Assembly: GCF_001298265.1 (NCBI RefSeq) | Contig: NZ_LGSZ01000042.1 | Span: 1 to 64,000, forward strand | Source: Allobosea vaviloviae | GTDB lineage: Bacteria > Pseudomonadota > Alphaproteobacteria > Rhizobiales > Beijerinckiaceae | DNA length: 64,000 bases | Direction: 5' to 3' | Part shown: in pieces, positions 61,749-64,000 of the stretch | How positions within the stretch are numbered: the first letter of the stretch is position 1 | How the letters are laid out: each line of letters starts with the position of its first letter | Program-made: the position numbers and the translations under genes | Notes under the pieces: model-generated | Told to the model about the DNA's origin: nothing | What the model saw: the letters and a program-made list of their open reading frames with translations, nothing else | The model's database searches: none

Positions 61749-62516
61749 ATGACCGCGATCCAGCACCTTCGGGAGACGCCCCCGCACCGGCAAGCCGTCG
61801 GCTGGTCGGCGGAGGAGTACGTCTGCTGGTCGCGGATGCAGGCGGAGGCCGGCCAGGCCCTCGACGCGATCGTCCGGCGCAAGGAGCTGGAACGCCGCGC
61901 CGGCGGCGGGATGTTCTGTTGGGGCGTGGGCAACGCGCCGGCGGTGATGACGAGCGCCCTGGCGCGGCTCGGCCAGCCCGTCGCCGCGGTCTTCTCGGTC
62001 ATGAAGAGCCGGCCCAAGGCCATCGACCTCCGCCCTGGGCGGACGGTCGCCTGGCGGCGCTACGTCGACGCGAACGGCGCTGTCCGGGCGCTTCCCCCGC
62101 ACGTCCTGGTGACGAGCCGCGCCGACGGCGCCACGGGGCCGAAGGAGCGCCACTTCGCGCTGATGTGCTGGTCCGACAGGCCCCTCGCGATCGAGCGCGG
62201 CGTACCGTTCGATCCGACCGCCTACCGGAACGCGGGCAGGACCGGCGCGCCCGTCGGCGCATCCCAGGTCACCGCGCTTTTGCGGCGCACCTCGCAGGGC
62301 GAGGGCGAGGCGGGCTACGAGGCAAACATCCGGGCCTGGCTGGTCGACAGCTACTGGGTCCGGCTGACCGACCCGGTGGAATGCCCGGCGGACCTTGACG
62401 GGATCGACGCATTGACCGACGGCTCGGTCGCCGAGTGGCGTTCGTTCGTCGATGGCGTCAGGGGGCCGATCGATCGGCCCGAGCACGCCCCGTCGCATGC
62501 GGGACTGCTGATCTAG
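61749..62516 (+). CDS. Uncharacterised protein with FCWGVGN motif, 255 aa
   Basis: The product has an N-terminal helical region (SAEEYVCWSRMQAEAGQALD, then AIVRRKELERRAGGG), a MFCWGVGNAPAVMTSALARL segment and a likely beta-rich core (AVFSVMKSRPKAIDLRPGRT, VLVTSRAD, KERHFALMCWSDRPLAIERG). The beta-rich part could be a PUA/EVE-like fold, but I cannot confirm that. No membrane span. The ATG at 61749 is preferred; an open frame reaches to 60993 without protein character. It lies 38 bp before the metallopeptidase gene, so the two are likely one operon. Confidence 0.65.
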   Translation: MTAIQHLRETPPHRQAVGWSAEEYVCWSRMQAEAGQALDAIVRRKELERRAGGGMFCWGVGNAPAVMTSALARLGQPVAAVFSVMKSRPKAIDLRPGRTVAWRRYVDANGAVRALPPHVLVTSRADGATGPKERHFALMCWSDRPLAIERGVPFDPTAYRNAGRTGAPVGASQVTALLRRTSQGEGEAGYEANIRAWLVDSYWVRLTDPVECPADLDGIDALTDGSVAEWRSFVDGVRGPIDRPEHAPSHAGLLI

Positions 62517-62554
62517 ACCGCCGCCCGGCGGATGGCATCGTCCAGGGAACAGCA

Positions 62555-63599
62555 GTGGATCCGGACTCCAAGGCCCTCATCAAGGAACTGAAGGACGCCG
62601 GGCTGAGCGATCAGGCCATCCGCGCCGCCTGGCCGTCCTGGTGGGACGACGACGCGGCGTCGAGCCCCTCGGCGCGGGCCGAGCTCAGGTTCTCGCTCTC
62701 CCGCAAGCTCGGGCTCTCGCCGCAGTCGCTGCTCGGCGAGCGCGTCGAGTTCGTCTGGCAGGACGACGCGCGCTTCAAGAACCTCACGGCCGGCGATGCC
62801 TTCCAGAGAGGGGCGCTCGCTTCGTTCGGCGTCGCCGTGGGCCGGCTGCTGCTGCGCGCGACGCCGGACGTTCGGCCGCTCGGGGGCATCGCCGCTTCCG
62901 CCCTCAGGGCCGCCGTGCTCTCCAATCGCCGCGTCGTCGACCTGGTCGGCCTGCTCTCGGCCTGCTGGGGCCTCGGGGTCCCGGTCGTCCACCTGCGGGT
63001 CTTCCCCCTGCGGGCCAAGTCGATGCGCGCGATGGTGGTCGAGGTCGACGGGCGGCACGCCGTGCTGCTCGGAAGGGACGCCGTCTATCCGGCGCCGATC
63101 GCGTTCACGCTCGCCCACGAGATCGGGCACGCGGCCCTCGGCCACGTCGGCGGCGGCAAGGCCCTGGTCGATGTCGGCGATCCCTCATTCGGCGGCGAGG
63201 ACCGCGAGGAGCGCGAGGCCGACGCCTATGGGCTGGAGCTCCTGACCGGCTCGGCGGAGCCGCCGATCACCACGAACACCGACAACTTCAGCGCCAGGGG
63301 CCTGGCGCAGGCGTGCATCGAGGCCGGGCCTCCGCGCGGGATCGAGCCCGGCACGCTGGCGCTCTGCGTGGGGTACCTGCGCCGGGACTGGATCACGGCG
63401 AACGCCGCGTTGAGGCACGTCTACGGCGAACGGAAGCCGGTGTGGCGCGAGGTCAACGCGCTGGCCGACCGGGAGCTTCGATGGCAGGAGCTGGGCGAGG
63501 AATCCACCCACTACCTCCGCACCGTCATGGGCGCCGACGCTAGCTCGGAAAATGGGCGAATCCCTGCGCGACATGCTCGCGGCGCACCCGCTCGCCTGA
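62555..63599 (+). CDS. ImmA/IrrE-type metallopeptidase, probable C-terminal frameshift
   Basis: The GTG at 62555 follows AGGGAACAGCA. The N-terminal half resembles a DNA-binding or helical partner domain (ELKDAGLSDQAIRAAWPSWW, then SLSRKLGLSPQSLLGE). The second half carries the zinc motif HEIGHAALGH (AFTLAHEIGHAALGHVGGGK) and a Glu-rich GGEDREEREADAYGLELLTG, the ImmA/IrrE pattern. In this frame translation runs on to 63751 through a terminator. One frame over, LARKMGESLRDMLAAHPLA ends at 63599, just before the terminator. I infer a small indel near 63540. ImmA/IrrE proteins cleave or relieve HTH repressors in mobile elements. Confidence 0.75.
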
Positions 63600-63623
63600 G
63601 CACCCGCAAGAGCCACGACAGGA

Positions 63624-63657
63624 AGGGGCGTCCCGCTGCGGGGCGCCCTTTTGTCTT
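63624..63657 (+). terminator. Intrinsic terminator after the metallopeptidase gene
   Basis: AAGGGGCGTCCC and GGGGCGCCCTT form a stem with one bulge and one G-U pair around GCTGC, followed by TTTTGTCTT. It lies 25 bp after the stop at 63599. Confidence 0.75.
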
Positions 63658-63713
63658 GAGAGGGAGGAGATGCAGCCGACTGGTTGTCACCCTCACGAAC
63701 AGGACTTTTTCAC

Positions 63714-64000
63714 ATGACCAACAAACTCGAGTTCCAGGCGGTATCGCATGATGATCGCGAGATCCGCGAGCACGCCGATCCGATCACGGCGATCCTCGCC
63801 CGGCTTCATGACGACCCCGCGATCGCCGACATGGTAGCGCTGCGTCAGTCGAGGCCGGACCTGCGCGATGCCGCCGTTAAGGCCGAGGCCCATCGCAACG
63901 CTTACGGCTGGAGCGTCAGCCAGGATAGCGTCGGAACACTCGAATGCATCGCCCTTCTCACCATCGCCGGGGCACATGCCATGATCGTCGCGATCTTCCC
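63714..64000 (+). CDS. Hypothetical protein, 3' end outside window
   Basis: AGGACTTTTTCAC precedes the ATG at 63714 and the frame stays open to the right edge (95 codons). It reads MTNKLEFQAVSHDDREIREH, then ADPITAILARLHDDPAIADM and ends in a hydrophobic TIAGAHAMIVAIF. The hydrophilic, helical N-terminus gives no known domain. Unrecognised. Confidence 0.55.
   Translation, partial: MTNKLEFQAVSHDDREIREHADPITAILARLHDDPAIADMVALRQSRPDLRDAAVKAEAHRNAYGWSVSQDSVGTLECIALLTIAGAHAMIVAIF

Overview
The window is high-GC DNA from an alphaproteobacterium, most likely a Hyphomicrobiales (Bosea/Bradyrhizobium/Methylobacterium-like) denitrifier. The evidence is the gene families, the NnrR/NsrR style of control and the rhizobial type of plasmid genes. 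Genus is a guess. The window could be a large plasmid or a chromosome with an integrated element; the sequence alone does not decide.

Layout: (1) 1-10.2 kb is a plasmid or integrative-element backbone. It holds a truncated ParB-like gene, small plasmid genes, a VapC/antitoxin pair, ardC antirestriction, DUF736, parA-parB (KorB type), a likely oriT, mobC and a MOBP relaxase. Six copies of a palindrome close to TGTGGTTTGAACCACA sit only between genes here. (2) 10.2-11 kb is a junction without genes that carries tRNA-3'-end-like remnants. (3) 11-14.2 kb is a GAF/Fis regulator with an aldehyde dehydrogenase and a DUF779 gene. (4) 14.4-60.7 kb is a denitrification island: hemN; ubiD-ubiX-nnrS facing ubiT-ubiU-ubiV (O2-independent ubiquinone synthesis); pseudoazurin and further nnrS genes; truncated haemoglobin, TonB receptor and NitT/TauT-type ABC transporter; nsrR; nnrR; nirK-nirV-norE-norF; norCBQD with small DUF2249/DUF59 genes; moeA-moaA; a NarR-like regulator; narK (double-length)-narGHJI-ppiC with accessory genes; a frameshifted DUF1858 gene and nnrU. 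(5) 60.7-64 kb is accessory DNA with perfect palindromes, an AbrB/MraZ-like gene, an unrecognised gene and an ImmA/IrrE-type metallopeptidase that looks frameshifted.

How it works together: NarGHI reduces quinol-linked nitrate to nitrite, NirK makes NO and NorCB makes N2O. No nosZ is present in the window. Pseudoazurin can supply electrons, MoeA/MoaA supply molybdenum cofactor for NarG, HemN supplies haem without O2, and UbiD/X plus UbiTUV supply ubiquinone without O2. Control is readable: 14-bp TTG-N8-CAA dyads (FNR/NnrR class) lie before hemN, ubiD/ubiT, pseudoazurin, nirK, the DUF2249 group, norC, moeA, narR, narK and DUF1858/nnrU. Two tandem 23-bp NsrR-like operators lie between the truncated haemoglobin and nsrR.

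The least explained parts are the NsrR-linked haemoglobin-TonB-ABC-NnrS operon with unknown substrate, the 61-63.6 kb AbrB/unknown/metallopeptidase module, and the palindrome array of the plasmid backbone.
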